DNA from: Culex pipiens pallens
Lineage: Eukaryota; Arthropoda; Insecta; Diptera; Culicidae
Length of the DNA: 64,000 bases
Assembly (NCBI RefSeq): GCF_016801865.2
Contig: NC_068939.1
Span: forward strand, 62,651,273 to 62,715,272
Direction of reading: 5' to 3'
Below, in pieces: positions 55,601 to 63,600 of this stretch. Numbering within the stretch: the stretch's first letter is position 1; the number at the start of each line of letters is the position of its first letter. A program made the translations under genes and the position numbers. Below the pieces are notes generated by a model. The model did no database searches. It was not told where the DNA came from and saw nothing but the letters and a program-made list of their open reading frames with translations.

Positions 55601-58371
55601 GTTAGCATGTCCGGCCCCTTGAGCAGCTGGCTGTTGAGCGAGACTCCCGCCACAGTAGCGGCCGCGTCCCACACGAGGCGTACTTTCTCCGGCTTCTTGG
55701 GGTGCGTCACCACGTTCAGCGGCAAGTACCACACCTTTCGCGGATCGCACGCAGCCAGTTCTTGCTGGGAGGCCTTGTGCGCGTAGCCCTTCTGTTGATA
55801 CTCGACGATTTGGCGCCGCACGTTGTCGTACAGCGAGTCGTTCTTCAGCAGCTTTCTTTCCAGGGATTTCAACCTTTTCAGCGCCATCACGTAGCTGTCG
55901 GGGAAACTTGTGTCGTCCGCTTCCCATAACAGGCCGGTCTCGTATCGATCCCCGATGCGCACTGTCGTTGACTCCAGAATCGACCTGGCTCGCTTGTCCT
56001 CGTCCGACTCCGGCAGCAGCGCCATGGAGATGCCAGTTTCCTCGAGGAGGTACTGGTTCTTCAGGAGATCATGTAGGTCTTGGTTAGAGACTTGGTGACT
56101 AGCATGATGACCTACGAATCCAGCTGCTGGCGCGTTGTTCTCGTGGGGGCCGTAGATCGTCCATCCAAGTTTCGACTTTACAGCGATTGGTTCTCCAGCG
56201 CCGCCGATACGAGACTCGAGAGGCGCGTACAGGTGCAGATCCTTCAAGCCAATCAAAATCTTCGGCGCGCCGCGGTAATCTGCCACCGGGAGATCGTGCA
56301 GATGCTTGTACTCCTTGACGACGTCGGCGAAGCACACGGTTTGTTTCGGAAGCTTCAGCTCGTTCACGGTGTGGGCGTTCTTGATCTGGAACTGAGTCGA
56401 CACCCCTCTGGCAGAGATCGACAGGCAGACGTTCTCCGATTGTTTCTCCAGCCTTGAAACTCCAGCGGTCCACATAATGCGCAGCGGTTGAACTGCGCCG
56501 CGAACGTTCAGCAATTTCGTGATGGACTCGTCCACCAACGTGTACGAAGCTCCCTCGTCCAGAAACGCGATAATGTTGACCGATCTGCCGCCGTTGTACA
56601 GCGTGACCGGAATCATCCTGAAGATCACCGGCTGTCTGGCCCGCACATCGTGAGCGTTGCAGTTGACGACCGTTGCGGGGACGTCGCTGTGCAGAAGTGC
56701 GTTGTGCCGCTCCTTGCAGTTTCCCACGTTGCACCTGAAGTTCATCCGGCAGCGGGCAGACCCGTGCTCATTCAGGCACAGCTTGCAGAGTTGCCACTTC
56801 TTGACTGCGTCCAAACGATCCTCCAATTTCAGCTGCTTGAACTTTTCACAGTTGCGGACTCGATGGTCGGTGCGATCACAAATCCTGCATGGTCTTTTGT
56901 TGTTAACACCGGCATGGTTTGTGTCTCCGCTATTCTCCGCAGCAGCGTGAGTGTGAAGGTAGCTTTCGTGCGTTCTGGATCCAGTTTTTGGTTTGGCGTC
57001 TCTGCGAGCCTGCGGCTGATGTTGCAGCTGCGGTTCGGTGAACAGTGTGGCCTCGCTTGCATCGGTCACGATGTCCGACAGGAAGTCAGCGAAAGTTCGG
57101 AGCGAGACGTGCTTCTTCAGCTTCTTGAACCGAATCCATTCGAGTTTCGACCCGGTGGGTAGTTTCTCCACCAACTCTCGGATCAACAATGGGTTGACCA
57201 GGTGATCGTTCATGTGGGTGGCCTCGAGGTGGTCTACGAGTTGCTGGACCACGACGCCGAAGTAAATGAACGACTCCAGACGATCCGACCTGGGAGAGTC
57301 GGCCTTCCGTACCTTGATCAGCAGCGTGTTGAGAAGCTGTTCGGGCCGGCCGTACAGCATGCGAAGAGTTTCGATCGCCGCCGGGACCTTCTCAGGCAGC
57401 AACAGTAGGCTGCGCACGTTGGTCAACGCTGGCTCCCGAATGCTGTCTTGCAGTCTGGCGAGGTTCTCGACGTTCGAAAATCCGCAGGCCAGGTTCGACG
57501 TCTCGTAGCTGCTTATAAACATTGGCCACTCCTCGCAGCGTCCAGTGAATACGGGCAGTTTTCTGGCCAAGAACTGGCGGGCTGTAAGCTGCGCCTTCGT
57601 TGGCCCCCGTAGCTGCTTGGGTGGTTCTACTTCCGCTTTTTCCTGCTCATCATCCGACGAACTGGATTCCGTCTCCGTTCCGCTAGTGTCCGAGCCGGAC
57701 TCGTCTCCTTCGTTGCCGTTACCCTCTTCACCTGAGTCCGCCGGTATCGGAGTCGGTTTTGGTTTTGGTACTTCTGGAATCGTAACTCCCGGATGTCGGA
57801 GCGGCGTTGAGATTCCGCTGGGGCCAGCCGTGCCTGAGGCATCGAGCTTCTTTTTGTCCCCTTTGGACGATTTAGTTTTCTTTTCCTTTTTCGTTTTAGG
57901 ACTCTTTGCCTCGGCCTTCAGTTGTGCCATCTTGGCCTCAAAATCTTCCTTATTCTTCTTCTGCTGTTCCTGGAACTGCTTCTCGGCAGCGAGTTGTTGC
58001 TCCATGAGCTGCTGCTCAAGGGCCAGCATCTGCCTTTCGGCCTCTTGTTGACGCTGCTGTGTTTGCTGTTGCAGCTCCAGGCGACGTTTGTGCAGCTGTT
58101 GTTCCGCGAAGATTCTCTTCTCCTGGCGCTTCGCTTCTGCTTCCAGCTCCTGCAGGGTCTTTTCCAGGTCGTCAAACTTCACGATGACCTGGGTGACCTC
58201 CATTTCGGTCGCGCAGTTGGGGCACCTCCAGGAATCGTCCTTGCCACCCTTCTCGAGCTGCGCGCACTCGTAGTGGAAGAATTGCTGGCAGTGGTCGCAG
58301 AAGGGCAGGTCGCCGTCCTTTTCCACCGCAGCCTTGCAGATCCCGCAGCAAAAGCCAGTGAGGTTATTCAT
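52549..58371 (-). CDS. BEL/Pao Gag-Pol polyprotein, intact (1940 aa)
   Basis: Start chosen at the first ATG (MNNLTGFCCG); the open frame extends 11 codons further into the LTR without an ATG. Order: a PHD-type C4HC3 zinc finger (9-53: CGIC, CDHC, HYEC, CPNC); a Gln/Glu/Lys-rich coiled coil (65-155); a Lys-rich then acidic Ser linker; a Gag domain of DUF1759 type (about 268-430); a CCHC knuckle CRICDRTDHRVRNC (495-508) and further Cys/His pairs (529-560); an aspartic protease with LDEGAS (604-609), the DEG form usual in insect Pao; a reverse transcriptase (about 880-1100, GGDIREMYHQ and YVDD at 1019-1022); RNase H (Asp1209 in VFCDAS, Asp1282 in WSDSE); an integrase with HHCC (His1546, His1551, Cys1581, Cys1584) and core Asp1617, Asp1679, Glu1724; and a DUF5641-like end. 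Catalytic residues are all present with no stop or frameshift. Codon use is GC-richer than the surroundings. No envelope gene is present. Confidence 0.95.
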   Translation of the reverse strand: MNNLTGFCCGICKAAVEKDGDLPFCDHCQQFFHYECAQLEKGGKDDSWRCPNCATEMEVTQVIVKFDDLEKTLQELEAEAKRQEKRIFAEQQLHKRRLELQQQTQQRQQEAERQMLALEQQLMEQQLAAEKQFQEQQKKNKEDFEAKMAQLKAEAKSPKTKKEKKTKSSKGDKKKLDASGTAGPSGISTPLRHPGVTIPEVPKPKPTPIPADSGEEGNGNEGDESGSDTSGTETESSSSDDEQEKAEVEPPKQLRGPTKAQLTARQFLARKLPVFTGRCEEWPMFISSYETSNLACGFSNVENLARLQDSIREPALTNVRSLLLLPEKVPAAIETLRMLYGRPEQLLNTLLIKVRKADSPRSDRLESFIYFGVVVQQLVDHLEATHMNDHLVNPLLIRELVEKLPTGSKLEWIRFKKLKKHVSLRTFADFLSDIVTDASEATLFTEPQLQHQPQARRDAKPKTGSRTHESYLHTHAAAENSGDTNHAGVNNKRPCRICDRTDHRVRNCEKFKQLKLEDRLDAVKKWQLCKLCLNEHGSARCRMNFRCNVGNCKERHNALLHSDVPATVVNCNAHDVRARQPVIFRMIPVTLYNGGRSVNIIAFLDEGASYTLVDESITKLLNVRGAVQPLRIMWTAGVSRLEKQSENVCLSISARGVSTQFQIKNAHTVNELKLPKQTVCFADVVKEYKHLHDLPVADYRGAPKILIGLKDLHLYAPLESRIGGAGEPIAVKSKLGWTIYGPHENNAPAAGFVGHHASHQVSNQDLHDLLKNQYLLEETGISMALLPESDEDKRARSILESTTVRIGDRYETGLLWEADDTSFPDSYVMALKRLKSLERKLLKNDSLYDNVRRQIVEYQQKGYAHKASQQELAACDPRKVWYLPLNVVTHPKKPEKVRLVWDAAATVAGVSLNSQLLKGPDMLTSLPSVIFRFRERPVGFGGDIREMYHQLRIRKEDTNAQRFLFRNDPTAEPEVYIMDVATFGATCSPCAAQFVKNKNAEEFSKQYPAAAKAIVENHYVDDYYDSASTVDEAIQRAKEVRLIHSKAGFEIRNWMASSSEVVSALGEKKADQKVHLSQNKTTGYERVLGIVWNTSTDEFLFSAEMREDLERYLKGELRPTKRVVSSCVMSLFDPQGFLISFTIFGRILIQDLWRAGCDWDKAVDDEAWEKWKRWVSRLQEVEGVRIPRYYFQGAHDLNYETLELHVFCDASQCAYGAVAFFWIMSSVGPICALVSGKSKVAPLKLLSIPRLELQSDVVGSRLMNFVQENHTLKIAERFIWSDSEVALSWIHSDQRKYKQFVAFRVGEILTLTKQSEWRKVPSKLNLADMLTKWDNKHSFRQDGPWSRAPEFIEEAKRLWAISKQQVQLNTPEEMRASVLYHSIIVTEQIIDPQNFSRWTVMVRSVACLARFRSNCRRKAKGLPIEALPLSKAMKGLVKRTVPVVPVPLKREEYQMAETYLWRWAQAGYFPDEVTTLLKNLELPADKKLSLEKSSVLYKLTPFLDEQKVMRVDGRLERATMVPFEVRFPVILPKGHPVTTKLLEHYHQKMGHAYFETAINELRQRFFIPNLRAELKRVMTACVKCKVEKSVPAIPRMAPLPVQRVTPYQRAFSYTGVDYFGPVAVTVGRRSEKRWVSLFTCLTTRAIHLEVVHSLTTQSCVMAIRRFACRRGMPIEFFSDNGTNFQGASKEIVRVDAECREEFTDARTSWNFNPPSAPHMGGAWERLVRSVKEALKAFDDGRKLTDEVLLTSLAEAEDLINTRPLTYLSTEAGSTEALTPNHFLRGVTTNDRGAQRAESTSPAEALRDYYKRLQLLADCFWKRWIAEYLPTLNQRTKWHAEAEPIACGDVVYVVEGANRGNWVRGIVTEVFKGADGRIRQAMVRTSRGELKRPVSKLAVLEIQERKTGAKEAPPTRVTGRGDVGTAMNRPSAARETRQPKC

Positions 58372-58381
58372 TTTTAAGATT

Positions 58382-58969
58382 TGTTCGGACCGTAGTTCGG
58401 ACAACTAGATTTTTAAAGCAGTTCTTTGTTGTAACAGCTTAAAACTAAAAAGTAATATTTATTTAGCATTGTGTGGGTTCAAGTGTAGTAAACAAACTCA
58501 CATGAATAGTTTCCTTGTAACTCCGTTAACCTCTTCTCACAGGCTAGCTTTGCTAGCGGAACTTCTGCGCGCTATCCGAAAACGGCTTTGCAGCCTTAAT
58601 TCTGGCTAATTATCTCTACTCTTCGCCCCTTGCGGCCTCGAGCCACGCGGTGTAAGTAATATCGCTAATAAAAAGATTAATTATACAACTGTGCGCACAA
58701 ATATTGTATCAAATGATCACTTACAACGAGATGAACAGTTTACAAACTGGTCACTGTTCAAAAAAGTTAATTATCGACGCAAATAAAGCAAATTATCTCC
58801 TGCACGAATTTCTGCTGTTGGTTAGGTGATAATACAATAGATTTTGTTTTTGATCTGGACGAGCCGGCTTTCCGGATGCTCCGTCCCTTTTCTGCGTTCT
58901 TCTTTCAACTAGCATTTCGGCTGGCGTGTTTCGCGTGCTGCACTAGGACGGTTCATCGTGGTGCCAACA
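58382..58969 (-). repeat. BEL/Pao 5' LTR (588 bp)
   Basis: It is identical to the 3' LTR except for one C/T change and the missing 60 bp between GCGCT and ATCCGAAAAC. It drives transcription leftwards. The interior begins AATCTTAAAA then ATG, leaving ten bases between LTR and start codon. Confidence 0.9.
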
Positions 58970-58973
58970 GCTA

Positions 58974-60083
58974 TGTGAATGGAATTTTTGCAAACATCCA
59001 TGTGTTAAATAAATTCTCCGTTAATCTAATCTAATCTAATCAAACACAATCGCAGCCAGTCCGAAGAAAGCATCCTGGAAGAACTTGTGGTTAGATTACG
59101 CCCCAAGTCCTTTCTTGTCAGTATTAATAATTACAGTACATCCGAGTTACCACGAAAATGTACAGCAAAAATTAAAGCGGCCAGGCCTACTGCGTTGCAT
59201 TAACCGCAGAGACAGATTCTGTGAACGGATCACATTTCACAGAATCATCAGGGGAGGAAGGATGCGTGCACATACCGTACCAAACGCTCCGAATCAGTTA
59301 GGTGTGGTGTGTTAGTGTAAATTGGCAAATTATTTTATTTTTAGGGGGAAGTGGGAATCGGAAAATTGGGGTTGGGGAAAACGGGATTGGGGAATGGAAA
59401 AGTGGGAAAGGGGTAGTAGGGTTATTTAATTTATAATATTATAATTTAGGAGAATATAATCAAAAATCAAATAATTAGTGAAAGCTCTCACCAAGAAACA
59501 ATGAATCTTCAAAAACACAGCCAGGTGGTGGTGGTGTCCCGATAGTCTGACCAGGATCTTGACAGGACACTGGCCGGTCGGAAGAAGTGGAAGTGTTTCT
59601 TTAGCACCGAATATCTCCACTCCCAACAAATATTTCCGGATGTTTCGCTGGTACCACTGCCTCTTGAAACGCTCTGGTAACGGTCTCCTCCAGCTTGGTT
59701 GAGCCCTTCCACTTACCTATCATGTTCCTGATCCTTGGCAGTTCCGAACGATTTATTTAATTTTCAGCGAAATTCACTTGGACAACGACATTTAGAAACA
59801 AAATTGCCATTTAACACAAAAAAAAAATCCTTATAAAAGAATGCATATAAAGGCAAACAATAAAATTTGTCAAAAATGACGCGGAGTGAAAAAGTTTTCC
59901 AACCGTCAGCCTTAAATAAATTCTCCGTTAAAAAAAACTAACTGATACTAGTTCTGAGAAGTTCAACTTAAAAAAAACTTTTGCGAAAAAAAAATATATA
60001 TTTTACAAATTATCTTTAAGTTACTAGCAACTTGGAAAAAACAGGAATACAGTCATAATAGGTAAAGAGGAGATTTTATAGTG
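58974..60083. other. Repeat-derived flank with a G-rich tract, no gene
   Basis: ttaaataaattctccgttaa occurs at 59005-59024, followed by (ATCTA)n, a possible retroposon tail, and again at 59912-59931. Between them, 59150-59300 (ctactgcgttgcattaaccg, gattctgtgaacggatcaca) looks like dispersed repeat text. 59345-59422 is a run of G-tracts with a G-quadruplex pattern on the plus strand. Frames of 67-76 codons have no domain. Confidence 0.4.
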
Positions 60084-60107
60084 ATAAATTTTTAAATCGG
60101 TGTTCTG

Positions 60108-62512
60108 AGTTGAGTTGGAGAATTTGAACGGTGTGCGTCGCGGTCCTCGCGCAGGATTTTCGTTGCCGTTTTCGTCTTTGTTGTCCCCCTGATTGTGTGT
60201 GTATTTCGATCCGGGCGGTTTCGGGATGTTTGACAGTTGAGTTGGAGAATTTGAACGGTGTGCGTCGCGGTCATCACGCAGGATTTTCGTTGCCGTTTCC
60301 GTCTTTGTTGTCCCCCCGATTGTGTGTGTATTTCGATCCGGGCGGTTTCGGGATGTTTGACAGTTGAGTTGGAGAATTTGAACGGTGTGCGTCGCGGTCC
60401 TCGCGCAGGATTTTCGTTGCCGTTTCCGTCTTTGTTGTCCCCCCGATTGTGTGTGTATTTCGATCCGGGCGGTTTCGGGATGTTTGACAGTTGAGTTGGA
60501 GAATTTGAACGGTGTGCGTCGCGGTCATCACGCAGGATTTTCGTTGCCGTTTCCGTCTTTGTTGTCCCCCCGATTGTGTGTGTATTTCGATCCGGGCGGT
60601 TTCGGGATGTTTGACAGTTGAGTTGGAGAATTTGAACGGTGTTCGTCGCGGTCCTCGCGCAGGATTTTCGTTGCCGTTTTCGTCTTTGTTGTCCCCCCGA
60701 TTGTGTGTGCATTTCGATCCGGGCGGTTTCGGGATGTTTGACAGTTGAGTTGGAGAATTTGAACGGTGTTCGTCGCGGTCCTCGCGCAGGATTTTCGTTG
60801 CCGTTTTCGTCTTTGTTGTCCCCCCGATTGTGTGTGTATTTCGATCCGGGCGGTTTCGGGATGTTTGACAGTTGAGTTGGAGAATTTGAACGGTGTGCGT
60901 CGCAGTCCTAGCGCAGGATTTTCGTTGCCGTTTTCGTCTTTGTTGTCCCCCTGATTGTGTGTGTATTTCGATCCGGGCGGTTTCGGGATGTTTGACAGTT
61001 GAGTTGGAGAATTTGAACGGTGTGCGTCGCGGTCCTCGCGCAGGATTTTCGTTGCCGTTTTCGTCTTTGTTGTCCCCCTGATTGTGTGTGTATTTCGATT
61101 CGGGCGGTTTCGGGATGTTTGACAGTTGAGTTGGAGAATTTGAACGGTGTGCGTCGTGGTCATCACGCAGGATTTTCGTTGCCGTTTCCGTCTTTGTTGT
61201 CCCCCCGATTGTGTGTGTATTTCGATCCGGGCGGTTTCGGGATGTTTGACAGTTGCGTTGGAGAATTTGAACGGTGTGCGTCGCGGTCCTCGCGCAGGAT
61301 TTTCGTTGCCGTTTTCGTCTTTGTTGTCCCCCCGATTGTGTGTGTATTTCGATCCGGGCGGTTTCGGGATGTTTGACAGTTGAGTTGGAGAATTTGAACG
61401 GTGTGCGTCGCGGTCCTCGCGCAGGATTTTCGTTGCCGTTTCCGTCTTTGTTGTCCCCCCGATTGTGTGTGTATTTCGATCCGGGCGGTTTCGGGATGTT
61501 TGACAGTTGAGTTGGAGAATTTGAACGGTGTGCGTCGCGGTCCTCACGCAGGATTTTCGTTGCCGTTTCCGTCTTTGTTGTCCCCCCGATTGTGTGTGTA
61601 TTTCGATCCGGGCGGTTTCGGGATGTTTGACAGTTGAGTTGGAGAATTTGAACGGTGTGCGTCGCGGTCATCACGCAGGATTTTCGTTGCCGTTTTCGTC
61701 TTTGTTGTCCCCCTGATTGTGTGTGTATTTCGATCCGGGCGGTTTCGGGATGTTTGACAGTTGAGTTGGAGAATTTGAACGGTGTGCGTCGCGGTCCTCA
61801 CGCAGGATTTTCGTTGCCGTTTCCGTCTTTGTTGTCCCCCCGATTGTGTGTGTATTTCGATCCGGGCGGTTTCGGGATGTTTGACAGTTGAGTTGGAGAA
61901 TTTGAACGGTGTGCGTCGCGGTCCTCGCGCAGGATTTTCGTTGCCGTTTCCGTCTTTGTTGTCCCCCCGATTGTGTGTGTATTTCGATCCGGGCGGTTTC
62001 GGGATGTTTGACAGTTGAGTTGGAGAATTTGAACGGTGTGCGTCGCGGTCCTCGCGCAGGATTTTCGTTGCCGTTTTCGTCTTTGTTGTCCCCCTGATTG
62101 TGTGTGTATTTCGATCCGGGCGGTTTCGGGATGTTTGACAGTTGAGTTGGAGAATTTGAACGGTGTGCGTCGCGGTCATCACGCAGGATTTTCGTTGCCG
62201 TTTCCGTCTTTGTTGTCCCCCCGATTGTGTGTGTATTTCGATCCGGGCGGTTTCGGGATGTTTGACAGTTGAGTTGGAGAATTTGAACGGTGCGCGTCGC
62301 GGTCATCACGCAGGATTTTCGTTGCCGTTTCCGTCTTTGTTGTCCCCCCGATTGTGCGTGTATTTCGATCCGGGCGGTTTCGGGATGTTTGACAGTTGAG
62401 TTGGAGAATTTAAACGGTGTGCGTCGCGGTCCTCGCGCAGGATTTTCGTTGCCGTTTCCGTTTTTGTTGTCCCCCCGATTGTGCGTGTATTTCGATCCGG
62501 GTGGTTTCGCGT
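60108..62512. repeat. 127-bp satellite array, 19 units
   Basis: Units start every 127 bp; the word gtcgc or its variant recurs at 60131 + 127n through 62417. Each unit reads agttgagttggagaatttga, acggtgtgcgtcgc, caggattttcgttgccgttt, ttgttgtcccccgattg-type sequence and atttcgatccgggcggtttc. Units are about 95% or more alike. They vary mainly at three sites (CTCGCG/ATCACG, TTTCC/TTTTC, CCCCC/CCCTG), which occur in mixed combinations. The last unit is truncated after ccgggtggtttcg. Since 127 is not a multiple of 3 and the minus strand of the main unit type lacks stops in all frames, long Arg/Asn/Thr-rich frames arise (up to 466 codons). I regard these as by-products. Confidence 0.95.
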
Positions 62513-63421
62513 TTTCGCATTTTAGTTGGTTTTATCTTTCCACAGCCGGCTGTCTAAGATTAAATCATTTATACTAAACTCAACACCAAATAACCGGGAA
62601 TAGTCTCATCCGCATACTCCGACTGTTTGCCTTGAGAATGCATAATATATAACACCATTAAACAAAATTTATTGATTATTGGGTCACATCATCATCCTCT
62701 ATGTTGAATCCTGGCCATTACCCTTACCCACTAACAAAATCTTAAGTAGAAGTAGTTTTCCGGCACACGCGGGGGTGTGGATATCGTATAGAACCCACCT
62801 TTGGTAGCAGCCTGTGCTAACTAACATTCCCGTCCCATTCCCTCGAGATCTACAAACTGACATGGCGGGCGCCGTTGGTGGCCAACGACTGTTTCCTATT
62901 CGCACCGGCTCTAGTTTTGATGATCGTGATGTTTTATCTTTTCAGCGCATTCATGCATGCTGTTGATAAGGGAAACATCATTTGATCGTTGAAGCCTGTG
63001 ACCGGTTGTGCTGATGGGATATTATGGTCCTGTTCAGCAACGGAGAAGGACAACCATGGGTGGTCTCTCATGCTCATGCTCATGTTCATGCTCATAAATT
63101 TTTAAGTCGGTGTTCTGTGGAATTTTTTGTTCTGTTCCTGTTTAAACCAAAGTCATTCAAAATATCGTGCAAAAAAATGGCTAAATAGCTGATTAATGCT
63201 GCTATCTGCCGAATATAAATTATAATGCTTTGAAATTATTATCGATTATGAGGTATTCAACTGTTCATCTATTTCCAAAACCAAATCTGAATTTCCAGAC
63301 CAAAATTTGTTTTTTTTTTTAATTTCGGGAATTCCCAGGACAATTTATAGAAAATCCCGGGATTCGGGAATTCCAGATTTTGGAAAAATCACGGGATTTT
63401 TGTCCCGGGAATTCCCGGGAT
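62513..63421. other. Repeat-like flank of the satellite, no gene
   Basis: 62690-62930 (gtagaagtagttttccggca, cacgcgggggtgtggatatc, ggcgggcgccgttggtggcc) has the look of a conserved dispersed element, possibly retroelement untranslated DNA; I cannot name it. 63070-63093 is a (TGCTCA)n-like run. ataaatttttaagtcggtgt at 63094 repeats the sequence at 60084 just before the satellite. 63320-63420 is rich in GGGAATTCCCGGGA-type words. Confidence 0.35.
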
Positions 63422-63600
63422 GGACGCACTACATTTAAGGCACGTCTTTTCGAATGTTCAAAAATCGAAGAGGTCGTACCGCCCCACCGTCGCGAGATAT
63501 CGAAAAATGAAGCTCGGGTTCGTGATCACTGACCAAAATGACCCCACAGAACTAAGTTTCACGCTAATTTGTGAGTTAGTGGCGAATGACCCGGATATGA
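63422..63600. repeat. Arm of GGGTAATT-family MITE
   Basis: The blocks cttttcgaatgttcaaaaat, gaggtcgtaccgccccaccg, tcgcgagatatcgaaaaatg, gttcgtgatcactgacc, agtttcacgc and gtgagttagtggcgaatgac match the right arm and the complemented left arm of the 37602 copy. The start is truncated against the GGGAATTCC-rich segment. Confidence 0.5.

Larger units (their letters stand above)
51962..58969 (-). mobile_element. Complete BEL/Pao LTR retrotransposon
   Basis: This is a 7.0-kb element on the minus strand with LTRs of 588 bp (5', right) and 648 bp (3', left). Both have TGTTGGCACC...GGTCCGAACA ends, and the element is flanked by the 4-bp duplication GCTA (51958-51961 and 58970-58973). One intact ORF encodes Gag-Pol. 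Aligned LTR bases differ at a single position (C/T near the GTTCATCG word) plus one 60-bp indel, so insertion was very recent. The purine-rich ACGGGGCGGGGCGA lies directly before the 3' LTR as the polypurine tract. The domain order protease-RT-RNase H-integrase with an integrase-end DUF5641-like domain fits BEL/Pao. No untranslated leader or evident primer-binding site separates the 5' LTR from the ORF. Confidence 0.92.

Noticed and set aside
52858..58377. Many plus-strand and alternative-frame ORFs of 60-224 codons opposite the BEL polyprotein
   Set aside because: They are shadow frames of a GC-rich coding region, without domains.
58372..58404. Extension of the BEL frame into the LTR (TTG start)
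   Set aside because: There is no ATG upstream of 58371 in frame; TTG initiation is unlikely in an insect, so the ATG at 58371 was chosen.
60092..62309. Long minus-strand frames up to 466 codons across the 127-bp array
   Set aside because: They are read-through of a stop-poor satellite whose period is not a multiple of three. There is no start context, domain or terminal exon, so I do not annotate a protein.
60108..62512. CRISPR array
   Set aside because: The repeats are 127 bp and contiguous with no unique spacers, and this is eukaryotic DNA.
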